Counted from the stretch's first letter, positions 13,091-26,387 are shown. The stretch is DNA of 64,000 nucleotides from Druceiella hillmani (GCA_039881145.1 JAYKKI010000038.1:620001-684000); one strand, 5' to 3'. The notes: a model not told the origin generated them from the letters alone. Program-made: numbers and translations.

Positions 13091-13496
13091 TGAGCGAAAT
13101 TTAAATGACTCATGTAATATTCGCAAAATTATTAATCAAATTATCGTACACTTAAGACTGTAACTAACCTCGCGAATAAATAAAAGTGTTAGAAACATAA
13201 TGTAAAATCGATCGAGCAATATGTCAGCCACGTTAAATGTACAATACATTGCTATTTCCTCGATTCAAATCTCGATTAAAAATTATGTAATTAGTTTTTA
13301 ATAATTCAACAATATGCACCAAGAAAAAACATTACGTTTTACACGTATTGTAGAAGGCTTCCTAAATTACTATAAAAAAGACTTCAAAGAATTGATTGAA
13401 CTAATTTCCAGTTTTTTTAACATTTTTATTCCCTGAACTCTTTTGTTTTGAAAGCACATTTTCAGACTAAAATATAAAAAATAACTTAATGTTTGG

Positions 13497-13679
13497 TCAC
13501 AATTAAATGAAACTACGTGTTGTAGTATTATTTCTACTACGTGTTGTAGTATTATGTTAACAAAGATAATCTTTGCTAATAGCCCACCTGAAGATGTAAT
13601 ACAACAAAACCTAGGTCGTGGTAAAGAACTTAAAGAAAGTAGAAGTAATACTACATCACGTAGTTTCATTTAATTGTGA
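13497..13679. mobile_element. MITE-like element, family A copy 1
   Basis: A 183-bp element with terminal inverted repeats of about 39 bp (13497-13535 and 13641-13679) differing at two positions by eye. The tips read TCACAATTAAATGAAACTAC. Inside the left arm, ACTACGTGTTGTAGTATTAT occurs twice in tandem. It is too short to code for a transposase, so it would be non-autonomous. A second member with the same tips lies at 47643-47732, which supports a mobile family rather than a chance palindrome. Target-site duplications are not clear. The superfamily is unknown; I did not recognise the tips. Confidence 0.75.
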
Positions 13680-14355
13680 ATAATGAATTTCTACAAAATT
13701 AACGCCAAAATATATTCAATAATTAATATTTTGTTTAAATTTTTTTTGTTTTTAAATCATACACCATATCATCTCCGTCAAGGAAAAAGGGTGAATTTGA
13801 CATTACTGCAGATACCATTTACGAGGGTAGTACTGAAAGTTTTTAGAATTGGTCGTTTGTAATAAGAGTAATAAAAAAATGAAAATAAATGTATTAACTT
13901 TTGTCACTTTTTTCTTTCAGCATCTTTTTCATTAAAAGGAAATGTGAATATAATATATTAGGTGAATTTACAAATAAATAAAACAAACAATCTAAAATAT
14001 CCATTTAAAATTCCTACTTGACACGAAATTAGGCTAAAATTACAGGAAAATTTAACAACGTTTAAGAGTATCAATTAGTTTTTTTGAATCTGCGAAACTT
14101 TATAAATTTAACTAAATTAAGAACATATTTTCTTTCCTTTTAAGCTTTTACGGACCTTCATTTTCAATTTAAAGGATGTCAATTTACTTTATATTGATAT
14201 ACAGCAATACATAATTCATAATTTTTTACAGTGATGGAGTTGATATTGTTATTTTTGTGTAGAATAAAAATAATATACAAAAATAATTCACCTTTGTGTC
14301 AATATTATTAACTGTGAGTTTTATTTCATAGCTATATACAAAAAGTAATCAGAAA
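13680..14355. other. AT-rich DNA, no gene seen
   Basis: Nothing recognised. Confidence 0.4.
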
Positions 14356-14399
14356 AGTATTTGACCCACTTAATTTTTTTTAAGTGGGTCAAATACTTG
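14356..14399. repeat. Perfect hairpin, 18-bp arms
   Basis: The arms 14356-14373 and 14382-14399 are exact reverse complements (core TTTGACCCACTTA) with an 8-base ATTTTTTT loop. Confidence 0.9.
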
Positions 14400-15266
14400 C
14401 AAGTATGATACGCAACATTATACTGTTATGGGCGTAAAGAAGGGGTAACACATAATAATTGTTGAAACAATGCGCGTATGAGGCGCAGTTTAAAATGACA
14501 TCATGGTAATAATAATGTGTTTCCTTACAGTGGGATTGTTTAATTTATAGACATCAGGTTTTTAAAACAGCAAAATGGCCATATTATTGAGATGAGGAAA
14601 TGATGTCACTTTGGTGTTCGGTGATATTATCTACTGCAACTTCAAGTGTGATTTATTGAAACTAGAGTGCTTTATTCAGGTGAAGACATTTATTGAAGAC
14701 CAAGGTCATCAGGATAAGACGTCTTTAAAAGCAATATAGGTACGTCGGTAGAAGTGATGACTTTGAAAAAGTTATCCGTATGAAGAAAGCAGTAAAGGAA
14801 ATTTGAGGATCTCCAATATTCACTAATTAGGACTGCGACTTCTCAAATTAGGATTTCTTACTTCATCATTGTGACTTCATCATCTTCTTCACTAATTAGG
14901 ATTGAGATATGGCGAAGCATTTACATCTAATAAAATTTTGTATGCTTCGAGTATACCATTTATTAAGTAAGCAGTGTAGCACGCACCATTGAATGATCAA
15001 AATATACGTATACAAATTGAAATGATGAATCTAAAAACTTTTTATCATGACATGCGACAAACTCGTATATTTGTAATGCGGCAGGTAAGAAAAAAAATGG
15101 GTTTTCAGAATTTGGAAAGACAATAACACAAGACTGAAAGTAAAAAAATAAATAGCCTTTTTTCGTGGGATAGGGTTTAGTAAAATCTTTATATTTAGTG
15201 AGCGAACAGATGATCGCTACAAACGAACGATACACTTAGATTTACCTGCTTACTTTTTTTGAGAAA
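14400..15266. other. Mixed DNA upstream of a mariner-like scrap
   Basis: Parts of 14440-14820 are less AT-rich and may be further remains of the transposon seen at 15267, but no helix-turn-helix or first-Asp motif was recognised. CACTAATTAGGA-like words recur near 14820, 14845 and 14889. The minus-strand frame at 14963-15235 has no known domain. Confidence 0.3.
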
Positions 15267-15392
15267 TTGCATAAACTGTGTCAAAATTCGAGCCACGACT
15301 TTCGGTTCCTGAAGCACAATAATGCACTAGCTCATGGAGTTGGTGATATCAAAGTTTTTTCCTTAATAATAAAATTAAGGCAATTGACTTAC
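15267..15392 (+). pseudogene. Mariner/Tc1-like transposase scrap
   Basis: A plus-strand frame reads FRFLKHNNALAHGVGDIKVF (about 15300-15359), then SLIIKLRQLT. Established knowledge: mariner and Tc1 transposases carry the second catalytic Asp in a (Q/H)HDNAxxH box, followed some residues later by a V..(F/L) segment and a KL..L stretch. Here the Asp is replaced by Asn (HNNALAH), so the copy would be dead even without the stop at 15393. Only this short block is recognisable; the DDE/D ends and the terminal repeats were not found. A chance match cannot be fully excluded. Confidence 0.45.
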
Positions 15393-15420
15393 TAATTCTG
15401 GTTATAAATTATTTTGTAAT

Positions 15421-17949
15421 TAGGCAACGGATCGCTACCAAATGGCACGTGATCAGTTTAAATAACTGAGTTACACATAGTTACGACCCGAAAATACTAC
15501 AAAAGCTCTATTTAGAAGTTTTTTACTTAACTACGTCGTTAAATTTGATATAACCAAAGTTCATAATTTATTTTTACATATAGGTTTTTACCTCTAACAA
15601 ATAGTACGATTCTACTAGGATGAAGCTTGGTATTTTTTAATATATCATGGTATTTTCATACTCGCAACGTGTACAGTGAATACATAGTTCGAGCATCTCG
15701 AGAACCTTTTGAATTCTCAATACATAAAAATCATGTTTTTGTAAAACACAGCAATAAGATTAATATTATTTAAAGTGTATCGATTTTAACTATATTTTAC
15801 CAGGATCATATTTAAGAAGTAAATAACAATAATAATAATAATAATAATCTAAATTATATTTTCTTTGTGCTATATTTTCTCTTTGGGTAATAATGTGTAT
15901 GTAATTATATGTCTGTATATAATACCTGTATTAAATATAATTATTAATATTATTATATATTGTGTATCTGTGCGTGTATGCGTGTAAACTGTATATGTAT
16001 ATGTGTGTATATGTATATATGAGTATTTGTTTGTATATGTATGTATATCAACAGGTGCTAGCTGTAAACCGGCCGTGTCGGTTTTGCTTATAGCATAACT
16101 GCACAAGCCGAGCTAGTAACCTTTTTGTGGATAAAATATTGAATAAAATTTAGGTTAAGGCGTGTAACTTAATTTTTAACTTTAATTTTGTCATTAGCCC
16201 TAAGAAAATTTGTGTACATGTCTATTACTTTACCTGTTGTATTTTATATCCACAAATAAACTATATTATTATTATTATTAAAATTACCCATCTGGGCGCA
16301 AGTGGCGTATCTATGTACAAGAGCATTTTTGGAATTAGTCGAAGAAATTCTAACTTATCATTTCATCTAACTGACAAAAATATTTCTTCGTGTTTTCGTG
16401 TAAGAAATGAAACGTAAGTAAGAAAAAAAAATAATTTTAAATTTGTACGAAAAAAATTCCTACCATTTTACAAATTGTGTGCATAAAATATTCATATTAT
16501 AAGGATCGGTATTTAAATGTAAAGAAACCGTTTAGCAAAATTTTGCTTCATCTAATGATTTGCCCGTCTTGAATACGTTACACCGTTGAACATATTTCTC
16601 AAATTGAAACCCTTAAAATTTTACGAGATATTTTACATGAATAATTTCCATCATCTAACACATCGTAGACAGATAATTTAAATTTCACTCACGCGTACCC
16701 TCTCGACGTGTGACACCAGTTAAAGCAATTCTCCCCAACGACTGTCATCTTGCTACGTAATGCCACGACGTAAAACGTACGCCTAAGTCGTTTATGGTAG
16801 GCGCAAATTATTTTCACGTATTGTACTTCGTAATCCTGAATATGACTAATGAATTTATGAGATTTGAGTAAGTGATATATTTAATCTGCCTATTAGATAA
16901 ACATTTATTTCACTACTTTTACGTTGATTCATTACGTTATGAACATTAAAAAAAATTATATGATTGCATGAATTTCAAAATTTTGCTACTACCGCGTCGA
17001 AAATAAAGCAAAAAATGCTTCATAATTAAGTTGCTGAAACATTATAAAAGTTTTGAAAGACTGATTTTCCCTTGCATATCTTGAAAGATTAATAGTAAAT
17101 ACCCTCTCAGTTATTCTAATTGAAGTCATCACTTGTCATAAAACATATTTTGACGATCGTAACTTAAATTAAAGTAGCAGTTCCGGCTGTGATATATGAA
17201 ATATCTGTGGATAATGTCTTATAAAACTGCGACAAAGACTTCGAAATATTCATAGAAAATATAGGTTCTAAGAAATATGAAAATTTTTACAATTTGCAAA
17301 CGTCACAGGTTTTGATTAACAACTAAATTTTTTGTAATTTTGTTTGTATTATTTCAACTTTTAAAGCATTAATTATTTTATGTTGTTATGTTTAATTTAT
17401 TGTTGGCGAAATTTTTAAAATAAAAGTAAACATATTTGGCATAATTTCAAAAAATATTCTCGTTATTTGCGTACCGTACCGAGCGCGATGCTATGCCAGC
17501 TATTGGATAATAAATATTACAATAACGTGTGGAACGAATAGTTATATACCGTAAAATTATTATTAAATTGTTGCGATAGAAAGGTATGTCAATAAATGAT
17601 CTAAAATGTGCTCAAAAGTACATAAAACAATCAAATTATAGAATTTTTCACTAATTTCTTCTTAAAAACTGCTATGAGTGCTGTAATTGTCAAAACGGCG
17701 TTGTATTATTATATCATCCTTGTAAGTTTTCCTTAGCGGTTTCAATGTTAATGGCATGCGATGATCATATTTATCCCCTTCATACACAGACCAATTTTCG
17801 TCCTGAATAACTGAAGATGTATTATTAATTTACTCTTTCGGTATTCATTTTAAAAGAAAACTTCGTAACTCCTGTAATTATTAACTAAATTCCTTAACTC
17901 CTAAAATTCGTTCGTTTTAGTTCTATTTTTACAAAGGAGAATACAGAAT
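15421..17949. other. AT-rich DNA with simple repeats, no gene seen
   Basis: It holds an (AAT)n run at 15822-15848, a TG/TATG-rich run at about 15958-16050 that underlies the minus-strand Thr/Tyr-rich frame there, and an (ATT)n run at 16264-16280. The stretch 16690-16805 is conspicuously richer in CG and ACG words than its neighbours but has no recognised motif. Confidence 0.5.
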
Positions 17950-18097
17950 TTATTTCCTGAATGTAGCAGCTCTTCTATGGTTATAGCACATAAACGCAGA
18001 TACATTACAATAATATTTTATTGAAGGTATGTTAAACGAAGGTATGTTACGTCGGCTTCTTTTTGAGACTGAATATTTTTTCACAATGAAGTTGCTT

Positions 18098-18402
18098 GTT
18101 AAATAAATTATTGAATGAATTATTGTAATCTCCGCCTGTGAACAAGTCTTCTTGTATGTTCTTGGGCAATATCGGTTTGGCACGTTTACACTGAGAGGGT
18201 GAAGACTTCTCATATTACTAATTCGACATGAATCGGTGACAAAATTTGACAGAGTCCTAGTGGTGTGAGGATGATACGAACTCATTTGCAAAATTACGAG
18301 TCTTAACATTGTTATGAAGTAGGACGATGGATGTCGGTATTGTAAAACCAGCATAATAAAGACATTCAAATAAATGCAAAATGTGAACTTGGATGGAGGA
18401 TA
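18098..18402. repeat. Tandem duplication, unit A
   Basis: The left copy of a diverged duplication; its partner is 18467-18795. Shared landmarks in order are TTATTGAATGAATTAT, CTTCTTGT, ATATC.GTTTGGC.CGTTTA, ATGAATCGGTGAC.AAATTTGACAGAG and CGATGGATGTCG.TATTG. Relative to unit B, this copy lacks about 60 bases between TGTAAT and CTTCTTGT. The long minus-strand frame across it (17950-18369, 139 codons) is not kept in unit B, where the matching frame has stops. The plus-strand frame 18145-18231 is the one shared by both copies. Confidence 0.85.
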
Positions 18403-18466
18403 ACGATATTTACCAGTTTTACGTACATTTGATCACAGTTTAGTTCATTTATTGACATACTTTTAT

Positions 18467-18795
18467 TGAATGAATTATATTCATGTCCGATAGTAAACAA
18501 TGTAATTCCTGTATGCAGTGTCAGGTTATAACTCCGACTTTTAGTAGATCAGTGCCAAGCCTTCTTGTGCGTACATCGAGAATATCCGTTTGGCGCGTTT
18601 ATACAGAGAGAGTGAGCACGTCTCATTTTACCAACTCAACATGAATCGGTGACGAAATTTGACAGAGACCCAGTAGTTGAAATATGATATGGAACCCATG
18701 TTAAGATTGAAGTCGATGGATGTCGATATTGCAAAACCAGCAAAAGAAAGACAGTCAAACACGTGTAAAATGTGAACCCAGGTGAAGGATGTATA
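18467..18795. repeat. Tandem duplication, unit B
   Basis: The right copy of the 18-kb duplication. A plus-strand frame is open from 18531 to a TGA at 18642-18644 and reads PSLLVRTSRISVWRVYTERV then STSHFTNST. Unit A has the aligned peptide SLLVCSWAISVWHVYTERV and then KTSHITNST, with the stop at the same place. Over 28 aligned codons I count 20 base differences, 12 at third positions. This suggests past coding constraint, but there is no ATG in the frame and no recognised family. Confidence 0.85.
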
Positions 18796-19062
18796 TCACG
18801 GTCACGGAAATTGCAATATTATTATGTAGAATGTAACGAGTGACTAATACATAAGTATTTCCATGAATATTATGGTGACGAAAATTATTTCTGTAACTAT
18901 TTTCCCGGTGATTTGTTATATGTGTAGTGATTTATGTCTTGAGTTTTTCGGAACTCTGAGTATAAACTAGAATACAACGAGTGAGTAATCCGACTCACTA
19001 GAAACATATAAATAGAATCTGCATTGGTTTATCAAATGTGTGTTTGAATGATAATGCTGAAA

Positions 19063-19148
19063 CTACATTGCACAATCCTCCATTGCACAACATTGCACAA
19101 TGAATTCTATATTGCACAATCCTCCGATTGTGCAATGTAGAATTCATT
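19063..19148. repeat. Nested inverted and direct repeats of ATTGCACAA
   Basis: ATTGCACAA occurs four times in direct orientation and once inverted. The best stem pairs 19099-19121 with 19126-19148 (23 bp, one mismatch, CTCC loop). The same right arm also pairs with 19063-19077 over 15 bp. Two alternative stems therefore compete for one arm. Confidence 0.85.
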
Positions 19149-22100
19149 TAAATGAAACACGGTGATCTAGAAATAATTGATAAAATATTTTATTTTTCAA
19201 TATTGAGTACAAAAATGATGGTATCAACTAAAATATACAAAGTAGCATAAAATTATGTTACTTTATTTTTTATATAATTTTTTCTACTCGTAGATTTCAG
19301 ACAAAGCTTCAAAAAATAAGGACGAAGCCAAAAATAAAATACGTGGCGCGAAAATTGGACCAACTATTATTCAAATACGCCATAGTGATATTTACGAAGC
19401 TATTACATGACCAGAAAACCAATCAAGATGCATAGTCATGTTTATCGCAGTATGGATATTAATAATCTTTTGACGTTTGAATTGAATTTGTCATACAATT
19501 TTAATATGATTGGAAAATTAAGATATACACACTTTATAGCACTTTAATTTTTTTTTTAAAACTTCCCCAAGTTGACGTTCCGAATTATTTTGTTTAAATG
19601 GGAAATTTTTTAAACGACTAAACTACAAATGTTTTTTGAAAAATGATATCAAATTCTATTTTTAATAAATTATTACTTTAACGTTTTTATCGTAAAAGAT
19701 GGTTTCTATTTCTGCAATTATGGGGTGCAGATTTTGATCACTTGAAAAAGATGTTTAAATTTTCGTCAGTTTCATTTATCAGCTTATTTTGACTAGAATA
19801 CATAAATGGCCATTATCGCGTAATAATTGCAAATGTGCGGTATCAGAAAATTTTTATAGACTTTATATATCTGTGAGGTAGGTGAAATTAATACAAACTT
19901 ACCTAATATTCAAAATTCGATACAACTTATTATTATGTAGTTTTCAGTTTAAATATATTAAAAAAATTCGTTCCTCTTGTGATTTAAATAAACATTCAAT
20001 ATTGATTTTTTGACAGAGTTATGCATTATTAAATGTTAAAATAATAACCAGATCCTTGTCATTTTGAGCAGGTAGACATATAATGCAAGGTTGTTAATGA
20101 CCGTAATAAATCCATTTTACACCGTATAACAAAAATTAGTAAATAAATATATGTATTTAAATGTGTATTATTTACTTAACGCTGCGTATTTTATCGTAAT
20201 AATTTTGCATAAAATTTATTCTGAGAAAAAATTTACAAGAGAAAGCATATGCAATAATACAGTTAATTATTTCATTGCATCGACTAAATCCTTTTTTGTC
20301 GAAATTGTTGTTTCTTTGCAGGTAAATTATTTTTGTGTATTTCAGCTGGACATAAAAAAACATTTTTGGAAATAATGAATATAAATATATAAAATTGACA
20401 AAAAAATCATATAAACTTGGGTTAAGTTGATATAAATTGTTTTTTTTCTTGTATGCACCGTATGTATACCAACTTTGTTCGAGGATCGTACATAAATATA
20501 TTTATTACGAAACCCGTATCGAACTTACCAATCTATCTAAAGCATTGGACTTGTGTAAACACCAAAAAATGTATAGTACTGTACTATAAATATAAATAAT
20601 AATAATATAAATATAAATAATATAATTTATTTAAGATATCCAAGATGTCTCTTTATCATTAATAAAATATTGTTTCTTCGACAGCCATAGATAATCTGAA
20701 CCAAAAGTTATACTGTAAAAATTTGTATAGATACGGTTTAAATTTTATTGTAGGTAAATAGAACATCAATCTCTCGACGTACGTTCGATCATTTGTTTTA
20801 AACATTCACAGAACCCTTCTAACGGCAGTTCCTCTAACATACTATTAACAATTTATACTTGTACGCAGTAAAATAACAACTACTCGTCCTTTTGGTTATG
20901 ACTTGTTACTAGTTACGAAACTCTGTGATTGTTAGACTTAGGAAAGGAAACTTAATATATAGTTAATATTGATGGAAATGTTATGGAAATATGAATTAAA
21001 TTTACAAATGACTGGAAACAGAATTAAGAAACAAAAACAATTTTAACCTTATGAAAGTTTTCGTAAATATAATTAATTGACTCCTTTGTCTAAAGACACA
21101 AATCTACGTTTATTGTATCAAATTAAACCGGCAAATGGACAAATACAAAGATAAATAAGTACATTTAAAATAAAATTTCACTTGTTTGGAAACCTGATTT
21201 CCGCTACCATAGATACGGCCCCGGCAAATTTACCGATTTGGAACATGCGAGATAAATTTCCCAACTAAAGTACGACATAAGTTATTTTTTTTAACAGTAA
21301 GAGTTAAGAAGTATTTAAAGTGTAAGTCAACATGTTTTATTTGACTGGGAGTAAAAATTTGGGAACTTGGAGTACAAATAATAACAAATAAAGGAATGAA
21401 ATTACTACAAAAATGTTCACGGAAAAATAATATAAATTATTATAATTATTTGAACCAACGGTTTTGTGTCATTTGCTTTTGCAAGTACTTTAAAAGTAAA
21501 AAGTTAAGGATCACTTCCTATGTATTTCACACATCACTTGATTTGAAAGCACTTTTGTTTTGGGACTAGGAAGTGGGAAAATTGTTCCTTGTGATCTGAT
21601 GATAGAGATTGTAGGTGTCACGGGATTAAATTATAGTCGACCATAAGTCGGGGTCTCCCATCTCTTTCAAAACCATGTCATTCTTAAAATTTAACCAGGT
21701 TATAAATAAACTCAATAAAATTTTACTCATAGGATTTCTTTTTAAAAAAAATTAAGTTTATATAGAAAATCCGTAAAATGAAATGACTGTAAAATCTAGA
21801 AACGTTCCGCTAACTCAACTATTGAAACTTAATAGTGTGACATGGGTCTATATCTATTTCAAACCTTATTTTCTTTACAACACAATAAGAGACTGGAAAA
21901 TTTTTCTACTGTGTTATGTATTGGTGATTTCGACACGTTTGCTAATGGTGTCAGCATACTCACTATTATTTAGCGCACTTGTAACTTTCAACTACAGCGT
22001 TGTAATCTACAGCGTGAACACACTTAGATTGTGAAAGCTACAAGGGATCGGAACGTACGTTAAATACATTCTAAATCCGTAGCTATTTTACGACAGTTTG

Positions 22101-24961
22101 AATCAAATACATATCTAATATTTGGAAATAATATACCTGGTAATTGAAAATAAAATTTATAAGGTTAAATCAATTTAAAAATGTCGTCCGGAAAAAGGGT
22201 TTATATATTGCTGTCACATTGTTTTAGTAACTGATTTCTCCACTGCGTCAGAAGCAGAATACGTTAAGTTAGACGAACTTGACACATATTTGTCTGAGAA
22301 CCAGCTTAAATATAGTCTCTTGTATCCTCGAATAATTCTTATTTTAAATCTGTTTTAAAAAACCTTATTTCAAGTCTATTTTAAGTGTTCTCCGCAGTTA
22401 TTTAACAAACTACGATGTCACGTCTTTTTGTGTTCAATACATATGTAAACGTTTTCAGAACACAATCATTCGTAAATTTCATCATCGTAGATTTATAAGA
22501 AATTATATGCTTTTACCACATGGAATTATCGTTGTACTAAACAAAACGTGATCTACAAAACATGATCTACGTAATTACGATGAGTAATATTATCAACAGA
22601 GCATTATGGAACGAATACTATAATGGCAGGTTTGTGCAAAGTAAAATTATAATTTTACTAATATTACTCGTTTTAAACTATATATAACTTTGTAAACGTG
22701 AATAAACTTTAAGTTCTTAATTTGTATTTTACAACACTACAGAAATTTTGCATCTCTTATGGAGTTTTGTCAGTTGAATTCAAAAGCTAGCAAAGACTGC
22801 CTATAAAATTAATTGTTAAATGGCAAATAATCTATACAGATTATTACGACGCTCACTTTAATTTTGTTTTCCTAACAATAACCTCGATTGTTATTGTATG
22901 CGTATGTATTTTTATAAACGTCTTATGGCGGTAATGTTTCTCTTTTTCTAGAAACTTTGTTGAAATATGATTGAACTTGTAAAGTCCAATGTGGATGTCG
23001 GTACGTTATCGATATAAAGAATCTACTTTGCGTTACCTATATCAACACGTTGTCAATCTATAAAAACGATTCCAAAAAATATCCCATCAATATCAATGGT
23101 GTTAGATATTAGTGTCCGTGTGCCGTAGCACTTTTGAAATTACTTACCGTACTAAGTGTTAAAAAATATTCAATTAAATTTCGTACATAGAATTAAACAA
23201 TGATGGACATATGCTCTGAAAATTAAAAAAATAAATATTTTTAATGCACTGCACAATAAAATAAGGAAATGAATTTTCCTCAATTTTTCAAGATTATACT
23301 GCTACGTTCGATTCTACGTATGTTTTTAATTAAATTAGCATATATTGTAGCACTAATAAATTAGAAGACTAACATATGGGTAAATAAATATATTAGAGGA
23401 AACAATAGAATCTTCGATCATTCAATCGCAGAATCCATAAAATTATGAAACGATCAAAATCTGTGAATTGAAATAAAAGAATGAAAGCGGGTAAATAAAT
23501 TCATATACATAAGTATGTATCTAAATTATATAATACAAGGCTGTATTTTTGGTTAAAATTTGAATAGGTAGTCGAAAACTAACTTAAAAAGAAATATTTC
23601 ATTTTAAGTAGTGCGAAGTAATGCTAAAGATTATAAATGGTAACCCGGAAACGCAGCCATCGTGAGTCACATTTAAGCGGTATGATCTTTACTTTCAAAG
23701 TCGGTTGAATTTAAATCAATCTAGAATAAAACTTGAAGGTTATCCCGGTCTTGAAGGTTTTCATGAAATATTGCTAATTCGCAGTATTAGGAGCAGTTAA
23801 CTTTTAAACATATTATGTGTGAAACAATTGTTTTGATAATCTTGCGACAAAGGTAAAAAGGTCTTTTTGTCTTAAGATATTTTTTATAACGATAATTTAT
23901 TATTGAAAGACGTATTTTTATTTTTCTTGTTAACGCTAATGTCTTAATACTCTGTAGTTTTATATTAAATGACCAGTTTAAACATATGTTCTCGAATATT
24001 TATGTTTGTCAGTGGTTCTTTAATTAATTTATGTCTATTAAGTTTCATGCTGTCTTTTTTCTTAAAGTCCATGTTAAATTCTTATTATTATTTTGTCTCT
24101 TGAACTATTTCTGTAAATATCCCCATTTATTATTAATTATATTTGTTTTGTTTTTGTATTGCCGTATCTTAATCCACCCATCTTTAAAAGTGAGTTGTCA
24201 GGGCAAAAACGAATCGCCTAAAAATAACTCATTCTGCATTTCATTACCTAATTATTTTTTAAACCTATTGTAACCTATGTATTCTTACGTTAACTGTAAT
24301 AACTATAGTAACAAATTTTTGATTGAAAGAATTAAGATTAGACCTTACTGTCGTATCCTCTTAGTTAAAGTATTTTATGACAGTACGCTTTTATATTATG
24401 TAGATATATCTAAAACAGAACTTTCACACTTTTTCCTAATGAAACTCATCCATTTAAGCACACATTATGAAGTGGTTCGCTTTTAAAGAGACGTTGCGTT
24501 TTTTAATGTAGGATTTATAATGAAGTAAGATGGTGTTCATGTTAGCGAAATTACATTCACTGCTGATTTATAAGATATTTTAAAAACGTTCTTAAAAAAT
24601 AAAACTACTAAAGTACTCATCCTCAATGCAAACGTAGCATTTATACAATACTGACTTGAAAATATTACAGCATAATAACAACTGCAAGTCACGTTTATAG
24701 AAATGCCACGTTTGCATTGACGATAAAACATTTGCTATGTATATTTTATTTAGTTTCTTAGAGCATTCCAGACAACAATTGAAATGAACATATTTTTAAT
24801 TCCAAGTTTGTATTAATACTATGATATTGGATTTTTTTTTAAATTCAGTATTTGTCATTAAATTTGGAAAATACTTATTGCTGCATTATCTTCCATCTTA
24901 TTCATTCCCACAATTCAAAATAGATTTACTTTGATATTGAAATATTCATCTTATAATATGA
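19149..24961. other. AT-rich DNA, no gene seen
   Basis: The longest featureless stretch. Frames at 20151-20375, 21783-22034, 24031-24273 and 24277-24486 are hydrophobic or low-complexity and show no known domain. Near 22540-22575 the word AC(G/A)TGATCTAC occurs twice. Confidence 0.45.
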
Positions 24962-25050
24962 ACACACATACACATACACATGGGTGTCTGTGTGTGTGTG
25001 CGTGTGCGTGCGCGTACGGGGGCGCGTGCCCGTGTGCTTGTGTGTGTATA
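24962..25050. repeat. CA then GT/CG-rich alternating tract
   Basis: A CACATA run passes into a long GTGTGC/GCGTGC run, including GCGTGCGCGTAC and GGCGCGTGCC. Alternating purine-pyrimidine sequence with CG steps is the type able to adopt left-handed DNA. The CA part can also pair with the GT part. Confidence 0.85.
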
Positions 25051-25250
25051 AAATTGGGTTGGCTAATAAATTTTTAACAACTTATTTTTAAAAGTTTAAA
25101 ATCTTAATGCCAAATAGAAATTAAATTGCATATCATGCTTGACGCAGCACTTTTACGATCTCTCGTATCTATAACTTGCCGCCATTCGATATACTACGAC
25201 ATCTAGCGTAAAATTTTTTTAACTTAAATTTTAAAAAACTTGGCAAGACT
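25051..25250 (+). mobile_element. Possible mariner-like end fragment
   Basis: The sequence begins TTGGGTTGGCTAATAAATTT directly after a TATA. Many mariner terminal repeats begin with a similar GGGTTGGC(A/C)A(A/C)TAA word. No matching inverted end and no transposase motif were found nearby. This would be an orphan end; the match is short. Confidence 0.3.
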
Positions 25251-26317
25251 TCTGAATGTATTATTTTCTGTCGATTTATTATTCTGGAATTGATTCATTG
25301 AAGCTCTGAACAAGAGACAATTAAATGGGGCAATACCGGATACATAAGATATAGGTACGCACAGATTCTAACATACATTTTGTAATTTTTAACAAGTTTA
25401 TTTTGCGATATGTGTTCTAGCATTATATTGGAGGAAATAAATTCGACCCTGTTGACTACTTAGTTTGTTAGCTAATCGATTTAATTTTGGTAACTAAATC
25501 TCTTCATTACCCATAAATCCCTTCTGAAGCAACTCTAAATTATTAACGCCCTTAATATTCCACTCGCAGCTCAGAATTATCTTTCTAGTATTTAGTTAAG
25601 GTCTGGATATTAAAACTCCGTTTGCCCAATACTAAGCCGTGCCATTTGTGTTTGCGATTAATATATGTTATCTACTTCCCATCTCTAGTTACTACTTGTT
25701 TCAGTCAACCGAATCAGATAAAGTGTCATCAATCACTGACATTATTTAAATACGGTTTAATTTCAATATGTGGATTCAAACGCATATTTTACATTCACAG
25801 GATTCGGATAAGCTTGGAATATAATCGATTAGTTTTAAACATTCATAATAAATTACGAGTTCCTCTATACGTCGTTTGTGCAACTGAAGGTAGAGTAAAT
25901 ATGTATTTGAAATATGCTTTCGTTTGAATTGTTGTATTAAATGTAGAGTTCAGATATGTAAGTTTTTCTTTTATGCAGCATTGCATTTAAAATTCTATGA
26001 AACTATCAAAATCAAAATTCATTTAAACAATGACGAAGTCAGTGGCTGATTCATATGCATCACATATGTAAGGCTATGTGTATGTGAAAAAAATCCGCCA
26101 TTTTGTGAAAATTTATAAAAATGGATTATTCTAAATGATTCGGCATACTTTTGATTATACGTCAAAATATCATAGAGCAATCTTGTGATGCACTAATTTT
26201 TGTCACGAATGCACTTTTGTCAAATTAATAGTTTACGAGAAACATCATATGAAATATTGGTGTTAATAAATATATCACGATTAAATTTACATGTATATGT
26301 ATATATACATAATTTTA
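25251..26317. other. AT-rich DNA, no gene seen
   Basis: The plus-strand 101-codon frame at 25622-25927 starts at TTG and has no recognisable domain. Confidence 0.4.
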
Positions 26318-26318
26318 T

Positions 26319-26384
<66 letters not shown>
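26318..26384. repeat. (CA)n(TA)n compound microsatellite
   Basis: About nine CA units pass straight into about 24 AT units. It underlies the overlapping Tyr/Ile/Val-repeat frames on both strands at 26200-26469, which are not genes. Confidence 0.97.

Positions 26385-26387
<3 letters not shown>

Noticed and set aside
17950..18369. Longest open frame in the window (139 codons, minus strand)
   Set aside because: The duplicated unit at 18467-18795 does not keep this frame, no domain is recognisable, and the plus-strand frame shows the better conservation pattern.
25622..25927. 101-codon frame as a small secreted protein
   Set aside because: Starts at TTG, no signal peptide start or family match, no splice context.
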